From positions 1,056,501 to 1,120,500 of the forward strand of contig NZ_CP109067.1 of assembly GCF_035917335.1 (NCBI RefSeq): DNA of 64,000 nt. The letters run 5' to 3'. Positions 56,975 through 64,000 of this stretch are shown one piece after another (position 1 is the first letter of the stretch; every line of letters starts with the position of its first letter). The notes under the pieces are model-generated. The model was given only the letters and a program-made list of their open reading frames with translations, was not told the DNA's origin and did no database searches. The translations under genes and the position numbers were made by a program. This DNA is from Micromonospora sp. NBC_01813 (GTDB lineage: Bacteria; Actinomycetota; Actinomycetes; Mycobacteriales; Micromonosporaceae).

Positions 56975-58461
56975 CCCGGGCGGCGAACCGGGACCGCACC
57001 GTCACGGTGGGGATCGCGGCCGCGATGGCAGCCAAGGGGATCGGCATGGCCGCTCCGTTGGTCATCACACCGGCCTGCTTCCGGTACCTGGGCGAGCAGC
57101 GGTACGGCCTGTGGATGGCGGTCACGGCGCTCACCGCGATGGCCTGGTTCGCCGATCTGGGGCTCGGCAACGGACTGCTCACCCGCCTCAGCCACCTCGC
57201 CGACGACGTGCGGCAACAGGCCAGAGAGATCTCCAGCGCCTTCGCCACCGTCGGAGCCGTCGCAGTGGCTCTGCTCTGCGGGCTCGTCCTGGTCAACCCG
57301 CTGGTCCCGTGGGACAGGCTGCTCAACGTCGACGACCCGGCCGTAGCCGGGGAAGCGTCCACCCTGGTCCTGCTCTGCTTCGGGGCGTTCGCGGTCAACA
57401 TTCCGCTGTCCCTGATCCAACGCGTGCAGTACGCCGGCGGTCAGGTCGTGCAGAGCAGCGTCTGGCAGTCGGCCGCGGCGTTGGCCTCCATGACGGCGGT
57501 GCTGCTCGCCATCGCCGCGGGGTGGAGCCCGTTGGCGGTCATCGCCTGCGCGGTGCTGGTGGTACCACTGACCAATCTGCTCAACACCGTGGTCTACTTC
57601 GGGCTGCAACAGCCGGCGAAGCGGCCAGGTCCGACGCTCGTCCACCGGGCGACCGCCAGCGGGCTGCTCCGGCTGGGTCTGCGCTTCTTCGTGCTCACCA
57701 CGATGTCGTCGATCGCGCTCAACGTCGACAGCCCGTTGGTGGCCAACGTCCTGGGGCTCACCGTCGCCGCGCACTACGCGGTCGTGGTGAAGCTCTTCGG
57801 TGTCCTCTCGGTGTTCGTCGGGATCGTCGGGATGACGCTCTGGCCGGTCAACGGGGCGGCGCTGAGCCGAGGTGAGGTGGCCTGGGTACGCCGACACACC
57901 CGACGCATGGTGCTGCTGTACGGGTCGGTCGTCGGATCGATCGGACTCGTGTTGGTCGGCTGGGGTCATCAGCTGGTCGAGCTGTGGATCGGTGGGGTCG
58001 ACGCGGCGGCGGTCCCGGTGACCGTCCTGGCCGGGCTCGCCTGCTGGTCGTTGCTGGTGGCGGTCACGTCGCCGCTGATCCTGGTGCAGAACAGCATCGG
58101 CCTGCTCCGGCCGCAGTTCGTCGGCTGGGCGTCGTTCCTGGTGCTGGCGACCGGGCTCAAGGTCTGGGGCCTGCACCGCTTCGGTCTGGTCGCCGTGCCG
58201 GTGGCGGCCTGTGTCGCCTACCTGGTCACGATGGTGCCGGCGGTCGCCGTCGGATACCGCGGCGCGCTGCGCGCCAGCCAACCGCGTTCCGACCGGCAGG
58301 CCGCCGCTGCGGTGGACCGCAGCGTCACCGCCCCGGCGGACGGTGACGTGCCGGTCCCGGTTGGCGCTGACGTGCCCGTCCCGGCTGGCGGCGTGGTGCC
58401 CACGTCGGCGGACCGGGACATGCCGAGTGAAGGGAGACACCGTGTCCGGGTCGACAGTTGA
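56971..58461 (+). CDS. Polysaccharide flippase (Wzx/MATE-like)
   Basis: A 496-residue membrane protein with about 12 hydrophobic segments starting 'TVGIAAAMAAKGIGMAAPLV', and 'CFRYLGEQRYGLWMAVTALT' as in oligosaccharide flippases (Wzx/polysacc_synt family). It should move lipid-linked repeat units across the membrane. The C-terminal 55 residues are an unusual Val/Pro/Asp-rich tail with three imperfect repeats ('DGDVPVPVGADVPVPAGG'), probably cytoplasmic and disordered. GTG start overlaps the epimerase stop; the next gene starts 20 bases inside its 3' end. Confidence 0.85.
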   Translation: MTRAANRDRTVTVGIAAAMAAKGIGMAAPLVITPACFRYLGEQRYGLWMAVTALTAMAWFADLGLGNGLLTRLSHLADDVRQQAREISSAFATVGAVAVALLCGLVLVNPLVPWDRLLNVDDPAVAGEASTLVLLCFGAFAVNIPLSLIQRVQYAGGQVVQSSVWQSAAALASMTAVLLAIAAGWSPLAVIACAVLVVPLTNLLNTVVYFGLQQPAKRPGPTLVHRATASGLLRLGLRFFVLTTMSSIALNVDSPLVANVLGLTVAAHYAVVVKLFGVLSVFVGIVGMTLWPVNGAALSRGEVAWVRRHTRRMVLLYGSVVGSIGLVLVGWGHQLVELWIGGVDAAAVPVTVLAGLACWSLLVAVTSPLILVQNSIGLLRPQFVGWASFLVLATGLKVWGLHRFGLVAVPVAACVAYLVTMVPAVAVGYRGALRASQPRSDRQAAAAVDRSVTAPADGDVPVPVGADVPVPAGGVVPTSADRDMPSEGRHRVRVDS

Positions 58462-59692
58462 CGCGAGCGGCTACCGCCCACCCGGTCCCGCCGGCGGCCG
58501 GAGCGGCGGGCTGCGGGTCCTGCGGGTGGTCGGTGAGCTGAACTTCGGCGGCACCGAGATGCGTACGGCCGAACTGCTGCCCCGGCTGGCCGACGCCGGG
58601 GTGCAGGTGCACCTGGTGACGTTGCACGCCCGGGTCGGTCCGGGACCGCTGGCCCCGATGGTGCGCCGTCATGGCGGCTCGATCACCGCGATGCCGCTAG
58701 ACCTGCGGTTTCCCGGCAGGTTCCGTCGTCTGCTGCGCCAACTGCGGCCGGACGTGGTGCACGTGGACTGCGGCAACTTCTCAGGCGTCGTCCTCAGCCT
58801 CGCCGTGCTCGCTGGCGTACCGGGGCGGGTGGCGCACTTCCGGGGCGACGACAACCAGCCCCGGAGCCTGCGCCGGCGGGTCACCCGCTGGCTGTTCGGG
58901 CGGATGCTCCGGATGTCCGCCACGGACATTCTCGGGGTCTCACCCAGCTCGTTGACCTTCGGCTTCGGTCGGGACTGGGCCGACGATCCCCGCTGCCAGG
59001 TGGTCCTCAACGGACTCGACCTCGACCGGCTGCGCCAACCCGGCTTCGACGACCTGCGGGCCCTCGTCGGCGCCGGAGCGGACGGGCTGGTCTGTCTGAG
59101 CGTGGGCCGGGCCTCGCCGGAGAAACGACGGTGGCTCCTGCCGCCGATCGTGGCGGCCCTGGACGCCCGGGGCGTGACCGTGCACGCCGTACTCGTCGGA
59201 CCCGGCGACCCGGCCGACGATGCCCGGGTCCGTGCGGCGGCGGCCGCCGTCGGGGTCGCCGACCGGGTGCATCTGCTCGGCCCCCGCGACGACGTGGGCG
59301 GCCTGCTGCGACAGGCCGACGCCGTCGTTCACCCGTCCTGCCTGGAAGGGCTGCCCGGCGGAGTGTTGGAACCGGTCGCGTTGGGAATCGGCACCGTCGC
59401 CGCCGATCTGCCGGGCGTCCGGTACATCGGCGAGCACCTGCCGGGGGTGACCATCGTCGACACGGACGCGGCACCCCGGGCGTGGGCCGACGCGCTGCTC
59501 GCCGCCGCCGCGTACACCGCGACGACCGATCCCGCCGTGGCGGTCGACCGCTTCGGCCGCAGTGTCTTCGCCATCGACGCGGCGGTGGCCACGCATCTCG
59601 CGATCTACCGGCGTCGCGCGTCGACGCGTCGGCGGCCGGTTGTCGGCGTACCCAACAGCAGAGGTCGGCTGCCGGTCGACTCGGAACGGTGA
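58442..59692 (+). CDS. Glycosyltransferase, GT4-like
   Basis: A 416-residue GT-B enzyme: 'VVGELNFGGTEMRTAELLP' and 'PDVVHVDCGNFSGVV' in the N-terminal half; 'LVCLSVGRASPEKRRWLLPPI' and the acidic motif 'HPSCLEGLPGGVLEPVALG' in the C-terminal half. It likely builds the repeat unit of the exopolysaccharide at the inner face of the membrane. The GTG at 58442 has AAGGGAGA upstream and lies within the flippase gene end, so translation is coupled. The next gene starts six bases after its stop. Confidence 0.86.
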   Translation: MSGSTVDASGYRPPGPAGGRSGGLRVLRVVGELNFGGTEMRTAELLPRLADAGVQVHLVTLHARVGPGPLAPMVRRHGGSITAMPLDLRFPGRFRRLLRQLRPDVVHVDCGNFSGVVLSLAVLAGVPGRVAHFRGDDNQPRSLRRRVTRWLFGRMLRMSATDILGVSPSSLTFGFGRDWADDPRCQVVLNGLDLDRLRQPGFDDLRALVGAGADGLVCLSVGRASPEKRRWLLPPIVAALDARGVTVHAVLVGPGDPADDARVRAAAAAVGVADRVHLLGPRDDVGGLLRQADAVVHPSCLEGLPGGVLEPVALGIGTVAADLPGVRYIGEHLPGVTIVDTDAAPRAWADALLAAAAYTATTDPAVAVDRFGRSVFAIDAAVATHLAIYRRRASTRRRPVVGVPNSRGRLPVDSER

Positions 59693-59697
59693 GACAG

Positions 59698-60993
59698 ATG
59701 GATGATCAGACGATGGTGGTCGGCCAGCAGCCGACAGCGGCCGAACGAGCGGATGGCCGCACCGACCGGTCCGGTCGGTCCGACCTGGCCCGCCCGCTCC
59801 TGATCGGCGCGTACGCGTTTCCGCACGGCGACGCCACGTCGAACCGCCTGCTGCAGCTGGCCCGGTGTGCCGCCGATGCGGGCACCCGGACGCTGGTGGT
59901 GAACGACTGGCCCTGTGAGCTGGCCTATCCGCCGCCTGCGGGCGAGGTGGCCGGCGTCGACCTGGTCACCTTGCGGGTCCGCGGCGCGAACCGGCTCGCC
60001 CGGATGTCGGCGCGGGTGGCCCGCCCGGTCCGGGTGCTGCGGGCACTGCGCCGGTGCGACGTCGGCCGTGGCGACGTGTCGGTGGTGCTGCTGCCGATGG
60101 CCATGATGACCGTCGCCAACTGGGCGGTGCTGCGGCTCGCGCTGCGCTGCCCGGTGGTGGTGGACGCCAGCGAGCGGCACGACCGGCGCCAGTTCCGGCG
60201 CGGCTGGTTGACCCCGTACTACGCCCGGCACCGCTGGTCGACGTTCCTGGCGACGCGCCTGGTCCATCGGGCGACGGCGGTCTCCACGACGCTCGCCGCC
60301 TACCTGCGGCAGCACGGACTGGAGGTGCTGGTGGTGCCACCGCAGGTGGACTGCGACGAGTTCGCGCCGGCGCGTCCCCCGTCGCTGCGCGAGGGACTGC
60401 GGCTGCTGTACGCGGGCACCCCGGGCCGTAAGGACATGCTCGACGTGATCCTGCGTGGGATCGGGCAGCTCTCGTCGCACGACCAGCGGCGGGTCAGCCT
60501 CACCATCGCCGGTGTGTCCCGCGACGACGCCGCCGCGCGATCCGATCTGGATGTCGCCGTACTTGACGCGGTATCGGCCGACGTCACCTTTCTCGGCCGG
60601 GTTCCGCGCGACACCGTTCTGGCGCTGCTCGGCCGGTCGCACTTCTCGATGCTGGTCCGGCCGACGGGCGGCTACGCGGCCAACGGATTTCCGTCCAAGG
60701 TGCCGGAGAGCCTGGCCGCGGGTTGCCCGGTGATGCTCAACCACACCAGCGACCTGTCCAGCTACGTGCACGACGGGATCGAGGGGTTGGTGCTCGACGG
60801 CAACGGACCGGACGACGTCCGGCAGGCTATCGAGCGTGCGCTACGGCTGGGCGACGAGGACTGGGCGGCGATGAGCCGTGCGGCCCGGTCGCGGGCCCGC
60901 GACTCGTTCGATCACCGTGCCTGGCGCGACCGGGTGAGCGCCTTCGTGGCCCGCGGTGACGAGGACGGCCGCAGCCGGAGCAGTTCCGGCTGA
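59698..60993 (+). CDS. Glycosyltransferase, GT4-like
   Basis: A 431-residue GT-B enzyme. 'LLIGAYAFPHGDATSNRLL' is the opening; 'DASERHDRRQFRRGWLTP' and 'LRLLYAGTPGRKDMLDVIL' follow, and the C-terminal half has 'GGYAANGFPSKVPESLAAGCP' as the sugar-nucleotide-binding loop. It is more divergent than the two other transferases of the locus. Start at an ATG (59698), six bases after the preceding stop. Its last 82 bases overlap the end of the convergent polymerase gene, which is rare in bacteria and suggests that transcription is tightly co-ordinated or recently rearranged here. Confidence 0.83.
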   Translation: MDDQTMVVGQQPTAAERADGRTDRSGRSDLARPLLIGAYAFPHGDATSNRLLQLARCAADAGTRTLVVNDWPCELAYPPPAGEVAGVDLVTLRVRGANRLARMSARVARPVRVLRALRRCDVGRGDVSVVLLPMAMMTVANWAVLRLALRCPVVVDASERHDRRQFRRGWLTPYYARHRWSTFLATRLVHRATAVSTTLAAYLRQHGLEVLVVPPQVDCDEFAPARPPSLREGLRLLYAGTPGRKDMLDVILRGIGQLSSHDQRRVSLTIAGVSRDDAAARSDLDVAVLDAVSADVTFLGRVPRDTVLALLGRSHFSMLVRPTGGYAANGFPSKVPESLAAGCPVMLNHTSDLSSYVHDGIEGLVLDGNGPDDVRQAIERALRLGDEDWAAMSRAARSRARDSFDHRAWRDRVSAFVARGDEDGRSRSSSG

Positions 60994-62381
60994 CCGGCGG
61001 GTTTGTGGCTGCGGGAATCCTGGAGTCGGCGGGTGCGCGCGGCCCGATCGGCCGGCAGGTGCAGTAGCACCGCCGCCACGGCCAGCCAGAACACGTACGG
61101 GTAGGTCTGCCCGGTGCCGAAGATGGCCGATTCGGTGAGCTGGATCAGCAGCCCGGTGACGATGAGCCAGACCAGACCCGAGTTGGCTCGGCTCACCGGG
61201 GCACGTAGCGCTGCCTTCCCGGCGGCCAGCAGCAGCAACACCAGCGGTACGGCGGCGGCGAGGCCCAACTCCAGCAGCAGCTGGAGGTAGCTGTTGTGCA
61301 CCACGCCTACCCCGAAATCCAGGAGTTCGTCGTACCGGGCGAGTTCGGACAGGTGGTTGCGTGAGGCGTATCCGAAGCCCAGCGCGGGCCGGTTCTGCCA
61401 CCACAGGTCGATGGTCGCCTGCCACATCCCGGTGCGTCCGCTGGAAAGGTCGTCCTGGCCGGTGAACCGCCCGGCGACTTGCTGAATCCAGACGGCCCCG
61501 GCGACCGCCGGCAGCAAATTGAACAGGTACGCCGTGAGCAGTGCACCGGCCGCCACCGCCGCCAGCCGCAGCAGCGGGCCGAGCCCGTGTCGCAGTACGA
61601 CCCAGAGGGCACCGACGAGCACTGCGATGAGCCCGGTGCGTGATTGCGACAGCACGAGTAGCCCGGCGGCCGGCAGAATGCCGAGCAGGTCACCGCGCCG
61701 ACCTGAGTGCCGGTACGCCGCCCAGCCCAGCGGTACCGTCAGGGCGCAGACCATGCCGAGCATGTTGGGGTTGTTGTACACGCCTTCGAAGCGGGTGCTG
61801 CCAGAGATCGCGGGACCGAGGGTGCCGCCGATCAGCCCGTAGCCGAGGCTGACCACGGTGGACAGGGCGAGGACCACGTAGATGATCCGGAGGTCGGCCA
61901 TCATGACGTCGCGGTCCGGCCACCGACGTCGTACCACCAGGTGCACCAGCGCGGCCAGCAGGAGCAGTGCGACCCCGCGGGGCAGTGTCTCCATCGGGAC
62001 CACCGACCAGGTGACGCTCAACGTGGCGAGTCCGGCGATCGCCCACAACGCCGCGAGGAAGACTCGGGTCCACGGGTCGATCGACGTCTTCGGGCCGCTC
62101 GGCAGGCACAGTCCCCAGATGATCAGGGCACCGATGGCGACGAACCGCCAGTGGAAGCTCCCGTCGGCCAACGACACGATGTTGGACGAGGCACAGATCA
62201 GCAGAGCCATGGTCAGGGCCAGCAGCCACCGCCAGCCGTCCACCCCACGGGTGAAGACGGGCAGCAGGGCCAGCACCGCCACGCCGGCGATCAACGGATC
62301 CTCCACGGCGAGAACTGTGGTGGCCGCTACAAGACCGGCCGCGCCGACGAGAAGGCCCACCGGGCCCATTCGGTTCACCAC
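60912..62381 (-). CDS. O-antigen ligase/polymerase-like membrane protein (Wzy_C)
   Basis: A 489-residue membrane protein with about 11-12 hydrophobic segments and a large loop between segments 9 and 10 carrying the family motif 'LGFGYASRNHLSELARYDE' and the conserved His in 'GVVHNSYLQLLLELGLAA'. Such proteins polymerise or ligate lipid-linked repeat units outside the membrane. The last 40 residues are basic and probably cytoplasmic. It follows fnlB by 63 bases on the same strand, so it is likely the third gene of the fnlA-fnlB block. Confidence 0.85.
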   Translation of the reverse strand: MVNRMGPVGLLVGAAGLVAATTVLAVEDPLIAGVAVLALLPVFTRGVDGWRWLLALTMALLICASSNIVSLADGSFHWRFVAIGALIIWGLCLPSGPKTSIDPWTRVFLAALWAIAGLATLSVTWSVVPMETLPRGVALLLLAALVHLVVRRRWPDRDVMMADLRIIYVVLALSTVVSLGYGLIGGTLGPAISGSTRFEGVYNNPNMLGMVCALTVPLGWAAYRHSGRRGDLLGILPAAGLLVLSQSRTGLIAVLVGALWVVLRHGLGPLLRLAAVAAGALLTAYLFNLLPAVAGAVWIQQVAGRFTGQDDLSSGRTGMWQATIDLWWQNRPALGFGYASRNHLSELARYDELLDFGVGVVHNSYLQLLLELGLAAAVPLVLLLLAAGKAALRAPVSRANSGLVWLIVTGLLIQLTESAIFGTGQTYPYVFWLAVAAVLLHLPADRAARTRRLQDSRSHKPAGQPELLRLRPSSSPRATKALTRSRQAR

Positions 62382-62444
62382 GTGTTGTCCTTTGGCTTCC
62401 GGCGGCGGGCTCGCCGCCGGCGGTCAGATCGGATCGGTCCGCTG

Positions 62445-63440
62445 TCAGACCGGGACGTCCTGGCGGTCCAGCTCGGGGTGTCCACTGATCCAGCGGGTCC
62501 GGGCCGCGTGCATGGCCCGGATCATGTCCGGCCAGCTCGGCGGACGGTAACCGGTGAGCTGCGCGATCGGGTCGGCGCGCATCGACCGGTCACAGAAGAA
62601 CTCGTCGTCCGGGACCACCTCGCCCGGCCATCCGTACACCTCGGCGACCAGTTGGAGGAGGTCGTACTTCGAGATCGGCTCGGCGGCCACGTGGTGCAGT
62701 CCGGTCAGCTGGCCGTTCGGCAGGACCACCGTGCGCAGCAGCCTGGCGAACTCGACGGTCGTCACGCCGCTGTAGATCGCCCTGGTGAAGCCACGGACAC
62801 GGCCGCGCTGGGAGAGAAACCAGTCGACCAGGGAGCGGTTCGTGGTCAGCTCGTGTCCGATGATCGAGGTACGTAGGGTGAGCGCGGTGCCGGTGGCCAC
62901 CTCACCCAACAGCTTGGACCGTCCGTACAGGTCGGCCGGGTCCGGCAGGTCGGTCTCGACGTAGCCGCCGCGCCGGCCCGAGAAGACACAGTCGGTGCTG
63001 ACGTGGATCAACCGGCCGCCGATCCGCGCGCAGGTCTCGGCCAGCACGTGGGGCAGCAGCGCGTTGAGCGTCACGGTGGGCACGGCGTCCTGTACGTCAG
63101 GGCGTTGCTTGATGACCCCCACGCAGTTGATCACGACGTCGGGCCGCAGGTCGTGGAGGATCTGTCGGACCTGCCCGAAGTCGGTGGCGTCGACGTCCGG
63201 CGTGATCCTGGCGAGCAGGTCCGCCGGATAGAGGTGGGCCCGGTCGCCGATGACGCGGGCGAGTCCGTGGACGTCGAGCAACGGGTCGCTGCCGAGCTCA
63301 CGCAGGAGCGCGTGGCCGAGCATCCCGGTGGCGCCGAGCACGACGACCCGCTGGGCCGGTGGAGCCGCCTCGCGGTGGACGTCGCTTCGTCGTCGCGGTA
63401 CCCGGTCGTCGCGTTCGACACCGTCGGTCGCGGCGCTCAT
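62445..63440 (-). CDS. fnlB: UDP-4-keto-sugar reductase/epimerase (FnlB/WbjC/CapF-like, RmlD family)
   Basis: A 331-residue SDR protein of the RmlD-substrate-binding family: 'VVVLGATGMLGHALLRELG' (about 31-49), 'VVINCVGVIKQRPD', 'IHVSTDCVFSG' and 'DLYGRSKLLGEV' with Tyr and Lys. Next to FnlA and with FnlC in the same locus it fits the second step toward UDP-L-FucNAc, though proteins of this type are also annotated as dTDP-4-dehydrorhamnose reductase. The C-terminal cupin of CapF is not visible. The first 30 residues are a polar extension. The ATG at 63440 overlaps the fnlA stop by four bases. Confidence 0.78.
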   Translation of the reverse strand: MSAATDGVERDDRVPRRRSDVHREAAPPAQRVVVLGATGMLGHALLRELGSDPLLDVHGLARVIGDRAHLYPADLLARITPDVDATDFGQVRQILHDLRPDVVINCVGVIKQRPDVQDAVPTVTLNALLPHVLAETCARIGGRLIHVSTDCVFSGRRGGYVETDLPDPADLYGRSKLLGEVATGTALTLRTSIIGHELTTNRSLVDWFLSQRGRVRGFTRAIYSGVTTVEFARLLRTVVLPNGQLTGLHHVAAEPISKYDLLQLVAEVYGWPGEVVPDDEFFCDRSMRADPIAQLTGYRPPSWPDMIRAMHAARTRWISGHPELDRQDVPV

Positions 63441-64000
63441 GCCGGCACCGCCGCTGCCGCGTGGGCGTCGATCTGTGCCCGTACCTCGGGCAGGGTCAGT
63501 AGCAGCGACTCGATCTCGGCGATCGACAGCCGCCGGGCGTTGTGCGAGTTGAAGTCGGCGAGCCCGCCGCGGTCGACGTCGCCCTCGTCGAAGTAGAGGG
63601 AGTAGTTCAGGTCGCGGCTGTCCACCGGCACCCGCAGGTAGTCGCCCAGGTCCTGGGCGTGGGCCAGTTCCTCCCGGCTGGCGAGTGTCTCGTACAACTT
63701 CTCACCGTGCCGGATGCCGAGGACGTTGAACTTGGCCGGCACCCCGAACAGGTTGCACAACGACGTTGCCAGGTCGCCGATCGTGCAGGCGTCGGCCTTG
63801 CGGATGAACACGTCACCCGGTTGGCCGTGCCGGAAGGCGTGTTCCACCAGATCGACCGACTGGGCCAGTGACATGAGGAAGCGGGTCATCGTCGGCTCGG
63901 TCACGGTCGGCAGGCCGCCCCGTCGGATCTGATCGATGAACAGTGGGATGACCGAACCGCGGGAGTACATCACGTTGCCGTAGCGCACACAGCAGACCCG
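63437..64000 (-). CDS. fnlA: UDP-GlcNAc 4,6-dehydratase/5-epimerase, partial (FnlA/WbjB/CapE-type)
   Basis: Only the C-terminal 187 residues are in the window; the N-terminal NAD-binding half lies beyond base 64000. Visible are 'VRYGNVMYSRGSVIPLFIDQ', 'PTMTRFLMSLAQSVDLVEHA', 'DVFIRKADACTIGDLA' and 'GIRHGEKLYETLASREE', as in FnlA/CapE, which turns UDP-GlcNAc into the 4-keto-6-deoxy-L-sugar that leads to UDP-L-FucNAc. The stop overlaps fnlB (ATGA). With fnlB here and fnlC at 50823 the full three-enzyme pathway is encoded in one locus. Confidence 0.85.
   Translation of the reverse strand, partial: RVCCVRYGNVMYSRGSVIPLFIDQIRRGGLPTVTEPTMTRFLMSLAQSVDLVEHAFRHGQPGDVFIRKADACTIGDLATSLCNLFGVPAKFNVLGIRHGEKLYETLASREELAHAQDLGDYLRVPVDSRDLNYSLYFDEGDVDRGGLADFNSHNARRLSIAEIESLLLTLPEVRAQIDAHAAAAVPA

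Noticed and set aside
1-64000. tRNA, rRNA or CRISPR features
   Set aside because: I found no cloverleaf, rRNA segment or regularly spaced direct repeats by reading; a tRNAscan or CRISPR search would be decisive.

Overview
The window is high-GC DNA with GTG/TTG starts, four-base gene overlaps (ATGA, GTGA, TTGA) and G-rich ribosome binding sites, which points to an actinobacterium. Protein style (XRE/DUF5753 regulators, a multi-CBM xylanase, a SodF-like superoxide dismutase, a two-domain laccase) suggests a Micromonosporaceae or Streptomyces-like soil or plant-associated organism; the genus cannot be fixed from the window alone. I saw no rRNA, tRNA or CRISPR array.

Region 1 (1-9256) is the most unusual part. 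Two XRE-type regulators flank a small gene for a 57-residue peptide (2355-2528) that looks like a RiPP precursor. A strong hairpin follows, then a radical SAM/SPASM maturase (to 3847), a cobalamin-binding-type radical SAM gene (3835-6246) and a NodU/CmcH-type O-carbamoyltransferase (6239-7984), all overlapping head to tail. Two pentapeptide-repeat proteins (candidate immunity proteins) run toward them from the right. I do not recognise this combination as a described RiPP class. The locus looks damaged here: an IS982-family element sits in the B12-type radical SAM gene, and the SPASM gene has an apparent one-base frameshift near its start. Removing the IS plus one CTAG target duplication restores a 461-codon frame.

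Region 2 (9381-18755) holds an isochorismatase-like hydrolase, a large secreted GH10 xylanase, an M23 peptidase, an M14 carboxypeptidase and a protein of unknown function. Region 3 (19046-26098) has alanine racemase and D-Ala-D-Ala ligase as an overlapping pair, an acyltransferase-3 membrane protein, a GH92 alpha-mannosidase and a family 4-type glycosyltransferase.

Region 4 (26176-48133) is rich in metal biology. A SodF-like dismutase carries a Nur-like box. A cobalamin riboswitch precedes a BtuFCD-type B12 importer followed by a broken CbiX-like/ferredoxin gene. Then come three secreted or membrane proteins, two with DUF1080 domains and two that should bind copper; next an iron-siderophore importer whose DtxR/IdeR-type box touches the start codon; then a molybdate operon (TOBE regulator, modA, modB, modC); and finally metE behind a second cobalamin riboswitch. 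B12 thus likely controls its own uptake and shuts off the B12-independent methionine synthase.

Region 5 (48581-64000) contains a small unknown protein, a SulP transporter and an exopolysaccharide locus. The locus encodes UDP-L-FucNAc synthesis split over both ends (fnlC at 50823; fnlB and partial fnlA at 62445-64000), three glycosyltransferases, an acetyltransferase, a sugar-nucleotide epimerase, a flippase and an O-antigen-ligase/polymerase-like protein. In the middle lies a 675-residue protein with a phage-tail-like C-terminal domain and no recognised function.
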